This document shows, one piece after another, positions 7,917-18,017 of a stretch of DNA of 64,000 bases. Source of the stretch: Serpens gallinarum (lineage in GTDB: Bacteria > Pseudomonadota > Gammaproteobacteria > Pseudomonadales > Pseudomonadaceae). A program made the position numbers and the translations under genes. Where the stretch lies: positions 62,001-126,000 of the forward strand of contig NZ_JACSQG010000008.1 in assembly GCF_014836765.1 (NCBI RefSeq). Direction: 5' to 3'. The notes under the pieces were generated by a model that was not told the origin of the DNA, searched no databases, and saw only the letters and a program-made list of their open reading frames with translations. Every line of letters starts with the position of its first letter. Position 1 is the first letter of the stretch.

Positions 7917-8951
7917 ATGTCTACCACCCTGTTCAGCCTGGCCTTCGGCGTTGGCACCCAGAACCGCCAAGGCGCCTGGCTGGAAGTCTTCTACGCCCAG
8001 CCGTTGCTCAAGCCGAGCGCCGAGCTGGTCGACGCTGTCACGCCGATTCTCGGTTACACCGGTGGTAATCAAGCCCTGGCGATGACCAAACTGCAGGCGG
8101 CGGACATCTCCAGCGCCCTGAAGAACATCGACCCGGTGCAGGCCGCCCTGCTGACCCGCCTGGCCGAAAGCCAGAAGCCGCTGGTCGCCACCCTGCTGGT
8201 CGATGACAGTGCGCTGAACTCCACACCTGAGGCCTATCTCAAGCTGCACCTGCTGTCTCATCGACTGGCCAAGCCCCACGCGCTGAACCTGAGCGGCATC
8301 TTCCCGCTGCTGCCCAACGTCGCCTGGACCAACAAAGGCGCGGTTGACCTGGCCGAACTGCCTGAATGCCAACTGGAAGCGCGCCTGAAGGGTGACCTGC
8401 TGGAAGTCAGCTCGGTGGACAAGTTCCCGAAAATGACCGACTACGTGGTGCCCAGCGGCGTACGCATCGCCGACAGCGCGCGCATTCGCCTGGGCGCCTA
8501 CGTGGGTGAAGGCACCACGGTGATGCATGAAGGCTTTATCAACTTCAACGCCGGCACCGAAGGTCCGGGCATGATCGAAGGCCGCGTCTCGGCTGGCGTA
8601 TTCGTCGGCAAGGGCTCGGACCTGGGCGGCGGCTGCTCGACCATGGGCACCTTGTCTGGCGGCGGCAATATCATCATCAGCATTGGCGAAGGCTGCCTGA
8701 TCGGCGCCAACGCCGGCGTCGGCATCCCGCTGGGCGATCGCAACACGGTGGAATCCGGCCTGTACATCACCGCCGGCACCAAGGTGTCGCTGCTCGATGA
8801 GCAAAACGAGCTGGTCAGGGTCGTCAAGGCCCGCGACCTGGCTGGACAGCCGGATCTGCTGTTCCGCCGCAACTCGCAGACCGGCGCGGTCGAATGCAAG
8901 ACCAACAAGACCGCCATCGAGCTGAATGCCGCTTTGCACGCGCATAACTGA
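7917..8951 (+). CDS. dapD: Tetrahydrodipicolinate N-succinyltransferase DapD
   Basis: Transfers succinyl from succinyl-CoA to 2,3,4,5-tetrahydropyridine-2,6-dicarboxylate in the lysine and meso-diaminopimelate pathway. The 344-residue form is the long pseudomonad/actinobacterial type, with an alpha/beta N-terminal domain and a left-handed beta-helix built from hexapeptide repeats (about residues 180-300: RIRLGAYVGEGTTVMHEGFI, GVFVGKGSDLGGGCS, IGEGCLIGANAGVGIPLGD). AAGGAA precedes the ATG by 5 bases. dapE, a later step of the pathway, lies 7 kb downstream. Confidence 0.96.
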   Translation: MSTTLFSLAFGVGTQNRQGAWLEVFYAQPLLKPSAELVDAVTPILGYTGGNQALAMTKLQAADISSALKNIDPVQAALLTRLAESQKPLVATLLVDDSALNSTPEAYLKLHLLSHRLAKPHALNLSGIFPLLPNVAWTNKGAVDLAELPECQLEARLKGDLLEVSSVDKFPKMTDYVVPSGVRIADSARIRLGAYVGEGTTVMHEGFINFNAGTEGPGMIEGRVSAGVFVGKGSDLGGGCSTMGTLSGGGNIIISIGEGCLIGANAGVGIPLGDRNTVESGLYITAGTKVSLLDEQNELVRVVKARDLAGQPDLLFRRNSQTGAVECKTNKTAIELNAALHAHN

Positions 8952-8961
8952 CCGTTCGGCC

Positions 8962-8994
8962 AAACGGGTGACAGCGATTCGCCCCACCCGTTTT
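8962..8994 (+). terminator. Intrinsic terminator after dapD
   Basis: Stem AAACGGGTG/CACCCGTTT (9 bp) around a 14-base loop, ending in TTTT then AT. It lies 10 bases past the dapD stop and before gltS. Confidence 0.7.
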
Positions 8995-9010
8995 ATCCCC
9001 AGAGCGCGCT

Positions 9011-10252
9011 ATGGACACTCATGACGTTTCCGGCTTTGTCAGCTTTACCCTGGCCATTCTGCTGCTCTTTGCCGGCAAGGCTGTCACGCACAACGTTGAG
9101 CTGCTGCGCCGCTACAGCATTCCCGAATCGGTGATCGGCGGCTTCATCTGCGCCACGATCACCGCCATTCTCTATTACGGCTTCGACCTGCAACTGCGCT
9201 TTGAATTGGCCGTCCGTGACCTGCTGTTGCTCTACTTTTTTGCTGCAATAGGCCTGCGCGCCGATCTGCTCACGCTGCTCAAGGGCGGACCGGCACTGGC
9301 CATCCTGCTCGGACTGGCAACCGCCTACATCGTGCTGCAGAACCTGCTGGGTATGGGTGTGGCCAGTGTGTTCGGCCTGGATCCCAAGGCCGGCCTGATG
9401 CTCGGCTCCATTTCACTGACCGGCGGGGCCGGCACCACCCTGGCCTGGTCGGATTTCTTCGTCGCCGAACTGGGCATTGGCAATGCCCTGGAATTGGGGA
9501 TGGCCGCCAATACCATGGGGCTGATCGCCGCCTGCCTGATCGGCGGCCCAATTGCCCGCTTTTTGTTGCTGCGCTACCGCCTGCAGCCCTCGCAACAGCA
9601 GCAGTTGGACGTCGGCGTAAGCCATGCCGAGGAACACCCGCAACTGGATTATTACGGCGTGCTCTGGGCCTGGATGTGGCTGAACCTGACCTTGCTACTG
9701 GGCCAGTCGTTGCATGGCCTCCTCACTCAAACCGGACTGACCCTGCCGATGTTCGTCAGCTGTCTGATGGCCGGAATCGTGCTGCGCAATAGTCTGCCGC
9801 CGCTGCGCCTGAAGCTGTTGCGCAGCGGCGTGCTGTCGCGCAAGTGGGTGCGTGCCAGTGGCTGGCCCAATGCCAATTCCGGTCTCGCGCTGATTTCCGA
9901 CATCTGTCTGGGCATGTTCCTGACCATGGCGCTGATGGGCCTCAAGCTGTGGGAACTGCAAGGGTTGTTCGGCCTGATCGTGCTGGGGATCGGCCTGCAG
10001 GTGCTGATGAGCGTGGCCTTCACTCTCTTGGTAGTCTTTCGCCTGATGGGGCGCGATTATGAGGCCGCGGTGATCAGTGCCGGGTTTGGTGGCATTTCCC
10101 TGGGCTCGACCGCCACAGCCATCGTCAACATGACCGCCGTCACCCAGCAATACGGTGCGGCACACCGGGCATTCATCCTGGTGCCATTGGTGTGTGGATT
10201 CTTCATTGATCTGGTCAATGCCCTGATCATCAACTTCATAGTGCAGCTCTAA
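9011..10252 (+). CDS. gltS: Sodium/glutamate symporter GltS
   Basis: Inner-membrane Na+-dependent glutamate carrier of the GltS (ESS) family. At 413 residues with about ten to eleven membrane helices it has the usual size. The two inverted halves each carry a Gly/Ser-rich re-entrant loop: GSISLTGGAGTTLAWSDFF near residue 135 and AGFGGISLGSTATAIVNMTA near 357, the family signature. Only 2 bases separate it from csdA, so the two are probably co-transcribed. Confidence 0.93.
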   Translation: MDTHDVSGFVSFTLAILLLFAGKAVTHNVELLRRYSIPESVIGGFICATITAILYYGFDLQLRFELAVRDLLLLYFFAAIGLRADLLTLLKGGPALAILLGLATAYIVLQNLLGMGVASVFGLDPKAGLMLGSISLTGGAGTTLAWSDFFVAELGIGNALELGMAANTMGLIAACLIGGPIARFLLLRYRLQPSQQQQLDVGVSHAEEHPQLDYYGVLWAWMWLNLTLLLGQSLHGLLTQTGLTLPMFVSCLMAGIVLRNSLPPLRLKLLRSGVLSRKWVRASGWPNANSGLALISDICLGMFLTMALMGLKLWELQGLFGLIVLGIGLQVLMSVAFTLLVVFRLMGRDYEAAVISAGFGGISLGSTATAIVNMTAVTQQYGAAHRAFILVPLVCGFFIDLVNALIINFIVQL

Positions 10253-10254
10253 TC

Positions 10255-11457
10255 ATGTTCGTTTCTCCCTGGCGCAAGGATTTCCCCGGCATCGCGGCGC
10301 TGGTCGCCGAAGGGCAGACCTACCTGGACAGCGCCGCCACGGCACAAAAATCGCAGCCGGTGCTGGATGCCCTGCTCGGCTACTACGCCAACGGTGTGGC
10401 CAACGTGCACCGTGCCCAGCACGTGCCTGCGGAGCGCGTCACCCGCGCCTTCGAGTCCAGTCGGGCCCAGGTGGCACGTTGGCTGAAAGCGGCCAGTCCG
10501 GCCGAAATTGTGTTTACTCGAGGTACCACCGAAGCCCTCAATTTGCTGGCCTACGGCTTGGAGCACATGGTCCAGGCCGGCGACGAGATCGTCATCAGCG
10601 CCCTGGAACACCACGCCAACCTGCTGCCCTGGCAGCAATTGGCGCTGCGACGCCAGGCACGGCTGGTGGTACTGCCGCTAGAGCCGTCAGGTCGCATTGA
10701 CCTGAATGCCGCTGCCCGCCTGATTGGCCCGCGCACGCGTCTGCTTGCCATCAGCCAACTGTCCAACGTCATCGGCACCTGGCAACCCTTGGCCGAACTG
10801 CTGCCGCTGGCCAAGGCTCAGAGCGCCCTGACCGTAGTCGACGGCGCTCAGGGCGTGGTGCATGGCCACAATGATCTGCAGGCGCTGGGCTGCGATTTCT
10901 ATGCGCTGTCCAGCCACAAGCTCTACGGCCCGGATGGCGTCGGCGTGCTGTATGGCCGGGGCGATGCCCTGAGCCTGCTCAGGCCCTGGCAGTTCGGCGG
11001 CGAGATGGTACGCCGCGCCGATTTCGATCACGCCGATTTTCATGCCGCCCCCATGGGCCTGGAAGCCGGCACCCCGCCGATTGCCGGCGTAATCGGCCTG
11101 AGCGCCAGCCTGGAGTACCTGGCAAGCCTGGACAGCGCTGCCGTCAGCCGCCATGAACACGCACTGCATGCCCAGCTGCTCACCGGCTTGCGCGCCCGTG
11201 ACGGCGTACAAGTGCTCGGCGAGCCGCATACAGCGCTGGCCAGTTTCGTGGTCCAGGACGTACACCACAGCGACCTGGCTGAACTGTTGGGTGAACAGGG
11301 CATCGCCGTACGCGGGGGTAATCACTGCGCCATGCCGCTGATGAAGCACCTGGGCATAGCCGGCGCGATTCGCGTCTCCCTCGCCCTGTACAACGATGCG
11401 GAGGATCTGGAGCGCTTCTTTATCGCCTTGGACAAGGCTCTGGAGATTCTACGATGA
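10255..11457 (+). CDS. csdA: Cysteine desulfurase CsdA
   Basis: PLP enzyme that converts cysteine to alanine and passes sulfane sulfur to CsdE. Class-V aminotransferase fold, 400 residues. The Schiff-base lysine is K222 in SSHKLYGPDGVGVLYG and the catalytic cysteine C358 sits in RGGNHCAMP, typical of group II (SufS/CsdA) enzymes. The GTTEALNL and SALEHHANLLPW motifs bind cofactor. Its stop overlaps the csdE start (ATGA), and tcdA lies convergently downstream, as expected for the CSD sulfur/ct6A tRNA system. Confidence 0.95.
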   Translation: MFVSPWRKDFPGIAALVAEGQTYLDSAATAQKSQPVLDALLGYYANGVANVHRAQHVPAERVTRAFESSRAQVARWLKAASPAEIVFTRGTTEALNLLAYGLEHMVQAGDEIVISALEHHANLLPWQQLALRRQARLVVLPLEPSGRIDLNAAARLIGPRTRLLAISQLSNVIGTWQPLAELLPLAKAQSALTVVDGAQGVVHGHNDLQALGCDFYALSSHKLYGPDGVGVLYGRGDALSLLRPWQFGGEMVRRADFDHADFHAAPMGLEAGTPPIAGVIGLSASLEYLASLDSAAVSRHEHALHAQLLTGLRARDGVQVLGEPHTALASFVVQDVHHSDLAELLGEQGIAVRGGNHCAMPLMKHLGIAGAIRVSLALYNDAEDLERFFIALDKALEILR

Positions 11458-11864
11458 CCCTGCCGGCCAGCGCCCAAGACGCGCTTGATGCCTTCGCCAG
11501 CTGCCCCGGTTGGGAACAGCGCGCGCGCCTGCTGATGCAATGGGGCGAACGCCTGGCACCACTCAGCGAGGCCGAACGCAGCGAGGCCAACCTCGTGCAA
11601 GGCTGCGCCAGCCCGGTGTGGCTGGTGGCTGATCTGCATGAAAGTCGTTGGAATTTCCGCGCCGCCAGCGATGCCCGCCTGATTCGCGGCCTGCTCGCCG
11701 TACTGCTGGCGCGGATCGATGGCCTGTCGCAAGCCGAACTCGCCCGCCTCGACCTGCCCGACTGGTTCAACCAGCTCGGCCTGTCCCGCCAACTGTCCCC
11801 GTCGCGCAGCAATGGCCTGAACGCCGTGTTGCAGCGCATGCGTGAGGTCGTGGTAGAGGGCTAA
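11454..11864 (+). CDS. csdE: SufE-family sulfur acceptor CsdE
   Basis: Accepts persulfide sulfur from CsdA. The 136-residue protein has the SufE fold; acceptor Cys51 lies in LVQGCASPVWL, the conserved loop. N-terminal WEQRARLLMQWGERL and C-terminal SPSRSNGLNAVLQRM are family features. It overlaps csdA by four bases, which implies translational coupling. E. coli names (CsdE rather than SufE) are favoured because no sufBCD genes are adjacent. Confidence 0.94.
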   Translation: MTLPASAQDALDAFASCPGWEQRARLLMQWGERLAPLSEAERSEANLVQGCASPVWLVADLHESRWNFRAASDARLIRGLLAVLLARIDGLSQAELARLDLPDWFNQLGLSRQLSPSRSNGLNAVLQRMREVVVEG

Positions 11865-11908
11865 GCCAAGCCGGTGCCCCCTGATTGTTTCCACAAGGGG
11901 GCGCATTG

Positions 11909-12010
11909 GTAGGGTGGATGTCGCTTTGTACATCCACCATGGCTCCGCTCGGTGGGTCGCCACCCGGTGGATCGCCACCCGGTGGATCGATGAAGCGCGA
12001 TCCACCCTAC
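11909..12010. repeat. REP-like element, GTAGGGTGGAT family, copy 1
   Basis: A 102-bp element in the csdE-tcdA convergent gap, bounded by inverted ends GTAGGGTGGAT and ATCCACCCTAC. Inside are near-identical 15-base tandem units of the form CGGTGGATCGCCACC (about 11950-11994). A second copy is at 19266-19340. It encodes nothing and could fold into a long hairpin that ends both converging transcripts. Confidence 0.75.
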
Positions 12011-12038
12011 GTTTGGCTAAGACGTTGGCTTCGCAGAC

Positions 12039-12857
12039 TTACGAATGCGCCTCGGCCTGCACGCGTTCCGCCGGACGGCGGGCGCCGGCCACCAGCTTGT
12101 CCACCGCCTTGGCCGTGGCGGCCATGCCAAAGCTGGCGGTGACCATCATCACCGCGCCAAACCCGCCGGCACAGTCCAGCTTCACGCCTTCGCCGACGAA
12201 GCTCTTGCTCTGGCACACGCCACCGTCGGGCTTGGGATAGCGCAGTTGTTCGGTTGAGAACACGCAGGGCACGCTGTAATTGCGCCCCGCCGTGCGCGAG
12301 AAGTTGTAATCGCGGCGCAAGGTCGAGCGCACTTTGGCGGCCAGCGGATCGTTGAAGGTCTTGTTCAGGTCGGCGATTTGAATCTGTGTGGGATCCACCT
12401 GACCGCCCGCGCCGCCGGTGGTGACGATGCCGATCTTGCGCCGCTTGCACCAGGCAATCAGTGCCGCCTTGGCCGCCACGCTGTCGATGCAGTCGATGAC
12501 GAAATCCAGCTGCTCGGTGATGTAGTCCGCCATGGTTTCGCGGGTGACGAAATCGGCCACCGCGTGCACCTGACACGCCGGGTTGATGGCGCGCAGCCGT
12601 TCAGCCATCACGTCGACCTTGGGGCGCCCGACAGCGCCTTCCAGTGCGTGCAGCTGGCGATTGGTGTTGGTAATGCACACGTCGTCCAGGTCAAACAGGC
12701 TGATTTCCCCGACCCCCGAACGCACCAGCGCTTCGGCGGACCAGGAGCCGACCCCACCAATGCCGACCACCGCGACATGCGCGGCCGCCAGACGGGCCAG
12801 GCCGTCGGTTCCATAGAGACGGGCGATACCGCCAAAACGCTGGTCATCAATACTCAT
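12039..12857 (-). CDS. tcdA: tRNA threonylcarbamoyladenosine dehydratase TcdA (CsdL)
   Basis: ATP-dependent E1-like enzyme that cyclises t6A37 to ct6A37 in tRNA, with CsdA-CsdE supplying sulfur chemistry in E. coli. The 272-residue ThiF/MoeB fold has the nucleotide-binding GIGGVGSWS (residues 32-40), DDVCITNTNRQLHA, and the YNFSRTAGR and SVPCVFS segments with a cysteine near residue 193. The family is normally about 268 residues. Transcribed toward csdE. The neighbours therefore encode the whole known CsdA-CsdE-TcdA set. Confidence 0.93.
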   Translation of the reverse strand: MSIDDQRFGGIARLYGTDGLARLAAAHVAVVGIGGVGSWSAEALVRSGVGEISLFDLDDVCITNTNRQLHALEGAVGRPKVDVMAERLRAINPACQVHAVADFVTRETMADYITEQLDFVIDCIDSVAAKAALIAWCKRRKIGIVTTGGAGGQVDPTQIQIADLNKTFNDPLAAKVRSTLRRDYNFSRTAGRNYSVPCVFSTEQLRYPKPDGGVCQSKSFVGEGVKLDCAGGFGAVMMVTASFGMAATAKAVDKLVAGARRPAERVQAEAHS

Positions 12858-12921
12858 TGCCGTACCTCGAAAAGCAGGAGCGCATTATCAGGCTGAATGC
12901 GGCGGGTTTGAAGCACCGTTT

Positions 12922-12973
12922 GAGACGCGGAGCGCCTCGGGCTGCGTTCCCACGCGGCGCGCAGGAACGATCA
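12922..12973 (+). repeat. 52-bp repeat, copy 1 (left of ndvB)
   Basis: Begins GAGACGCGGAGCGCCTCGGG and ends GGAACGATCA; the internal part GTTCCCACGC...GCGCAGGAAC is palindromic. Matches copy 2 (13028-13079) in direct orientation and copy 3 (15890-15941) in inverted orientation, all exactly 52 bp. The 342-base tcdA-ndvB gap holds these two repeats and nothing else recognisable. Confidence 0.75.
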
Positions 12974-13027
12974 ACAGTCAAGGGTTCCCGCGCTCCTGCT
13001 GGGAACCGGTACGGGCCGAATTCTTCT

Positions 13028-13079
13028 GAGGCGCAGAGCGCCACGGCCTGCATTTCCGCGCAAAGCGTGGGAACGATCA
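13028..13079 (+). repeat. 52-bp repeat, copy 2 (left of ndvB)
   Basis: Begins GAGGCGCAGAGCGCCACGG and ends GGGAACGATCA. Direct repeat of copy 1, 106 bases further on, with about a dozen substitutions. A run of T (13082-13090) follows, so on the plus strand this could act as a weak terminator ahead of ndvB. Confidence 0.75.
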
Positions 13080-13199
13080 GTGTTTTTTTTGACTGCACGG
13101 AGCATGCTGAAACTTCCCTGATCAGGCCAGGGTCTGAGTGCAAGCACGACTCGCCTGCTTCGGTGTCAGCCCGTCACCCTACCCGGACCTTTCGCACCC

Positions 13200-15791
13200 A
13201 TGACATCGCGCAAACTCGGCATCAACCTGGTGATGGTCGTCGCCATCGCGGCGCTGTTCACCGGTTTCTGGGCATTGATCAATCGGCCCGTCAGCGCGCC
13301 CGACTGGCCCGAGCAAGTTTCCGGTTATTCGTTCTCGCCGTTTCGCCTGGGCCAGACCCCGGTTGACAACAAATACCCCAACGATGACGACATCCGGGCC
13401 GACCTGGAGCTGCTCAGCGAGCAGACCAGCAACATCCGCACCTATTCGGTGGAAGGCACCCAGGCCGACATCCCTCGCCTGGCCGAGGAGTTCGGCCTGC
13501 GCGTGACCCTGGGCATCTGGATCAGCACCGACTGGGAGCGCAACGAACGGGAGATCGCCAAGGCCATCGAATTGACCAACACCTCACGCAGCGTCGTGCG
13601 GGTGCTGGTTGGCAACGAAGCCCTGTTCCGCAAGGAAATCACCCCTGACGTGCTGATCGGCTATATCGATCGAGTGCGCGCGGCGGTCAAGGTGCCGGTG
13701 TCCACGTCGGAACAGTGGCATATCTGGCAGGAAACCCCGGAACTGGTCCGCCACGTCGACCTGATCGCCGCCCACGTGCTGCCTTACTGGGAGTTCGTGC
13801 CCCGGGAGCAAGCCACCCGTTTCGTGCTCGATCGTGCCCGCGACCTGAAAAGGCAATTTCCGAAAAAACCGCTGCTGCTGTCGGAAGTCGGCTGGCCCAG
13901 CAACGGTCGCACGCGCGGCGGTGCCGATGCCAGCCCGGCGGACCAGGCGATCTACCTGCGCGAGCTGGTGAACAGGCTGAATGCGCAGGGCTATAACTAC
14001 TTCATCATTGAGGCTTTCGATCAGCCTTGGAAAATGGACGACGAGGGTTCCGTGGGCGCTTATTGGGGCGTGTACAACCTCGAGCGCCAGCCCAAGTTCG
14101 CCTTCGCAGGTCCCGTGGTGGCCATACCCCAATGGCGCCTGCTGGCTATTGGCTCAGGGGTCCTGGCGTTGCTGGCCCTGGCGTTGCTGTTGATTGACAG
14201 CAGCACCCTGAGCCATCGCGGGCGTACCTTCCTGACCGTCATCGCCTTCGCCTGCGGCTCCGTGCTGGTGTGGATCGCCTACGATTACAGCCTGCAATAC
14301 AGCACCTGGTTTAGCTTGTTGGTCGGCGCCCTGCTGGGTTTTGGCGCATTGGGCGTGTTTATCGTCTTGCTGACGGAAGCCCATGAGCTGGCCGAAACTG
14401 TGTGGATGAGCAAACGGCGCCGACCCTTCTTGCCGGTGACCGCCGATGACGCCTACCGGCCCAAAGTGTCGGTGCATGTGCCCTGCTACAACGAGCCGCC
14501 GGAGATGGTCAAGCAGACCCTCGATGCCCTGGCGCGCCTGGATTATCCGGACTTCGAAGTGCTGGTGATCGACAACAATACCAAGGACCCGGACGTCTGG
14601 AAGCCGGTGGAAGCGCACTGCCAGGCCTTGGGCCCGCGCTTTCGCTTTTTCCATGTGGCGCCGCTGGAAGGCTTCAAGGGGGGTGCACTCAATTACATCC
14701 TGCCGCACACCACGCCGGACGCCGAGGTGATCGCAGTGATCGATGCCGACTACTGCGTGTCGCCCGACTGGCTGAAGCACATGGTGCCGCACTTCGCCGA
14801 CCCCAGCATCGCCGTGGTGCAATCGCCGCAGGATTACCGCGACGATGGCGAAAGCCTATTCAAAAGGCTCTGCTACGCCGAGTACAAGGGCTTCTTCCAT
14901 ATCGGCATGATCACCCGCAACGACCGCGACGCGATCATTCAGCACGGCACCATGACCATGACCCGGCGCTCGGTGCTCGATGAATTGAAATGGGCCGACT
15001 GGTGCATCACGGAAGACGCGGAGCTGGGCCTGCGGGTATTCGAGAAAGGCCTGTCTGCCGCCTATTCCGAGCGCAGCTACGGCAAAGGGCTGATGCCCGA
15101 CACCTTCATCGACTTCAAGAAGCAGCGCTTTCGCTGGGCCTACGGCGCGATCCAGATCATCAAGCGCCATGCTCGGTGCCTGCTGTTCGGCCGGGACTGC
15201 GAGCTCAGCCGCGGGCAGCGCTATCATTTTCTGGCCGGCTGGCTGCCGTGGATCGCCGATGGCCTGAACATTTTCTTCACCTTCGGCGCGCTGCTCTGGT
15301 CGGCGGCGATGATCATCGTGCCCAACCGGGTCGATCCGCCGCTGATGATTTTCGCCATCCCACCGCTGGCGCTATTCGCTTTCAAGGTTGGCAAAATCCT
15401 CTTCCTCTACCGCCGCGCGGTGGGCGTAGATCTCAAGGATGCGCTGTTCGCCGCCGTCGCAGGCCTGGCGCTGTCATACACCATCGCCAAGGCGGTGCTG
15501 TACGGCTTTGTCACGCACGGCATTCCGTTCTTCCGCACCCCGAAGATGGCCTCCAGCTCCGGCTTGATGAAGGCCCTGGCCGAAGCCCGCGAGGAAGTCT
15601 TCGTCATGCTGCTGCTGTGGGGCGCCGCCCTGGGCATCGGCCTGGCCCAGGGCCTACCAAGCATGGACGTCATCTTCTGGATCGGCGTGCTGCTGATTCA
15701 ATCGCTGCCTTATCTGGCCGCGCTGATCATGGCCCTGCTCTCTTCGCTGCCCCGACCGAAGCCGAGTGTCGAGGTGGTGACGGTGGGTTGA
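13200..15791 (+). CDS. ndvB: NdvB-type beta-glucan glucosyltransferase with GH17-like domain
   Basis: Membrane glycosyltransferase for periplasmic (cyclic) beta-1,3-linked glucans, osmotic adaptation and, in P. aeruginosa, biofilm tolerance to aminoglycosides. The 863 residues comprise an N-terminal anchor (9-27) and a GH17-like periplasmic domain (about 40-300) with candidate catalytic Glu140 (VGNEAL) and Glu229 (SEVGW). Three membrane helices follow (about 305-400), then a family-2 transferase domain (about 420-650) with VPCYNEPP, IDADY near 514, TED near 604 and Q642-R645-W646 (QxxRW). Four or more C-terminal helices close it. Gene order ndvB-dapE-rlmA equals that of P. aeruginosa. Confidence 0.92.
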   Translation: MTSRKLGINLVMVVAIAALFTGFWALINRPVSAPDWPEQVSGYSFSPFRLGQTPVDNKYPNDDDIRADLELLSEQTSNIRTYSVEGTQADIPRLAEEFGLRVTLGIWISTDWERNEREIAKAIELTNTSRSVVRVLVGNEALFRKEITPDVLIGYIDRVRAAVKVPVSTSEQWHIWQETPELVRHVDLIAAHVLPYWEFVPREQATRFVLDRARDLKRQFPKKPLLLSEVGWPSNGRTRGGADASPADQAIYLRELVNRLNAQGYNYFIIEAFDQPWKMDDEGSVGAYWGVYNLERQPKFAFAGPVVAIPQWRLLAIGSGVLALLALALLLIDSSTLSHRGRTFLTVIAFACGSVLVWIAYDYSLQYSTWFSLLVGALLGFGALGVFIVLLTEAHELAETVWMSKRRRPFLPVTADDAYRPKVSVHVPCYNEPPEMVKQTLDALARLDYPDFEVLVIDNNTKDPDVWKPVEAHCQALGPRFRFFHVAPLEGFKGGALNYILPHTTPDAEVIAVIDADYCVSPDWLKHMVPHFADPSIAVVQSPQDYRDDGESLFKRLCYAEYKGFFHIGMITRNDRDAIIQHGTMTMTRRSVLDELKWADWCITEDAELGLRVFEKGLSAAYSERSYGKGLMPDTFIDFKKQRFRWAYGAIQIIKRHARCLLFGRDCELSRGQRYHFLAGWLPWIADGLNIFFTFGALLWSAAMIIVPNRVDPPLMIFAIPPLALFAFKVGKILFLYRRAVGVDLKDALFAAVAGLALSYTIAKAVLYGFVTHGIPFFRTPKMASSSGLMKALAEAREEVFVMLLLWGAALGIGLAQGLPSMDVIFWIGVLLIQSLPYLAALIMALLSSLPRPKPSVEVVTVG

Positions 15792-15804
15792 TCCAAGCTC
15801 TGGT

Positions 15805-15887
15805 TTCGCGGCGAGGTCGCCGCTCCCACAGCGCCACCGGCTACGCAGGCCACATTGTGGGAGGCCCGCCCCGGGGCCGACGCTTTT
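15805..15887 (+). repeat. Degenerate REP-family element, copy 1
   Basis: TTCGCGGCGAGGTCGCCGCT starts a hairpin-forming unit, and TTGTGGGAGGCCCGCCCCGG begins the second unit ending in GCTTTT. Related units are at 31811-31896, 34278-34362 and, weaker, 59262-59312. Such units are widespread in Pseudomonas intergenic DNA. Confidence 0.65.
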
Positions 15888-15889
15888 AA

Positions 15890-15941
15890 TGATCGCCCCC
15901 ACGCTCCGCGTGGGCACGCAGCCCAAGGCACTCCGCGCCTC
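15890..15941 (-). repeat. 52-bp repeat, copy 3 (right of ndvB, inverted)
   Basis: Read on the minus strand it begins GAGGCGCGGAGTGCCTTGGG and ends GGGGGCGATCA, matching copies 1 and 2. ndvB is thus bracketed by inverted copies. Confidence 0.75.
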
Positions 15942-16016
15942 AGAGGGGGAACGCAGAGCGCTCCGTCCCCACACTGGGAGCACCGTTTTCCTTTAAGATA
16001 CGCGCCTTCTATTTAG

Positions 16017-17192
<1,176 letters not shown>

Positions 17193-17194
17193 TC

Positions 17195-17998
17195 ATGCTG
17201 ATTTGCCCGCTTTGCCAAGGCCCCTTGAGCACCGTCGACAGCGGCGTGGCCTGCCCGTCCGGCCACCGCTTCGACCGCGCCCGCCAGGGTTACCTGAACC
17301 TGCTGCCGGTGCAGCACAAGCACAGCCGCGCGCCGGGCGACAACCAGGCCATGGTCGAGGCCCGCCGCCGTTTTCTTGACGGTGGCCACTATGCACCGCT
17401 GGCCAGGCGCCTGGCCGAACTGAGCGCCGAACGCGCGCCGCAGCGCTGGCTGGATATCGGCTGTGGCGAGGGTTACTACACCGAGCAGATCGGCGGGTTA
17501 TTACCGGATGCCGAGGGCTATGCCCTGGATATCTCCCGCGAGGCCGTCAAGCGTGCCTGCAAACGCGCGCCACACCTCACCTGGCTGGTGGCGAGCATGG
17601 CCCGTGTGCCGCTGGCCGATGCCAGCTGTCAGTTGCTGGCCAGCGTGTTCAGCCCTCTGGACTGGGATGAAGCCAAACGCCTGCTCGCCCCCGGCGGCGG
17701 CCTGCTGCGTATGGGCCCGACCACCGACCACCTGCTGGAACTGCGTGCCCGCCTGTACGACGAAGTGCGCCCCTACGATGACCAGAAGCATCTGTCGCTG
17801 ATTCCCGCCGGCATGCGCCTGACCCATAGCGAAACCCTCGAGTACCGCCTGCGCCTGGAAAGCCCCGAGGCCCGGGCCGACTTGTTGGCGATGACACCCC
17901 ACGGCTGGCGCGCCAGCGCCGAGCGCCGCGCGGCGGTGATCGATGAAGATTTCGAGGTGAATGTCGCCATTCGCTACGATTACATAGTCAAAGACTAG
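17195..17998 (+). CDS. rlmA: 23S rRNA (guanine-745 N1)-methyltransferase RlmA
   Basis: SAM-dependent methyltransferase acting on 23S rRNA helix 35. The N-terminal zinc finger has Cys4, Cys7, Cys20 and His24 (CPLC...CPSGH), followed by the conserved RARQGYLNLLPVQHK stretch and the SAM-binding WLDIGCGEGYYTEQI near residue 88. At 267 residues it matches the E. coli enzyme. The ATG at 17195 lies 2 bases beyond the dapE stop. Confidence 0.93.
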   Translation: MLICPLCQGPLSTVDSGVACPSGHRFDRARQGYLNLLPVQHKHSRAPGDNQAMVEARRRFLDGGHYAPLARRLAELSAERAPQRWLDIGCGEGYYTEQIGGLLPDAEGYALDISREAVKRACKRAPHLTWLVASMARVPLADASCQLLASVFSPLDWDEAKRLLAPGGGLLRMGPTTDHLLELRARLYDEVRPYDDQKHLSLIPAGMRLTHSETLEYRLRLESPEARADLLAMTPHGWRASAERRAAVIDEDFEVNVAIRYDYIVKD

Positions 17999-18017
17999 GC
18001 AGAGATTAGGAACCCCC

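Noticed and set aside
11909-12010. CRISPR-like tandem repeats in the csdE-tcdA gap
   Set aside because: The units are 15 bp, only about three, without unique spacers or cas genes; it is a REP-type element.
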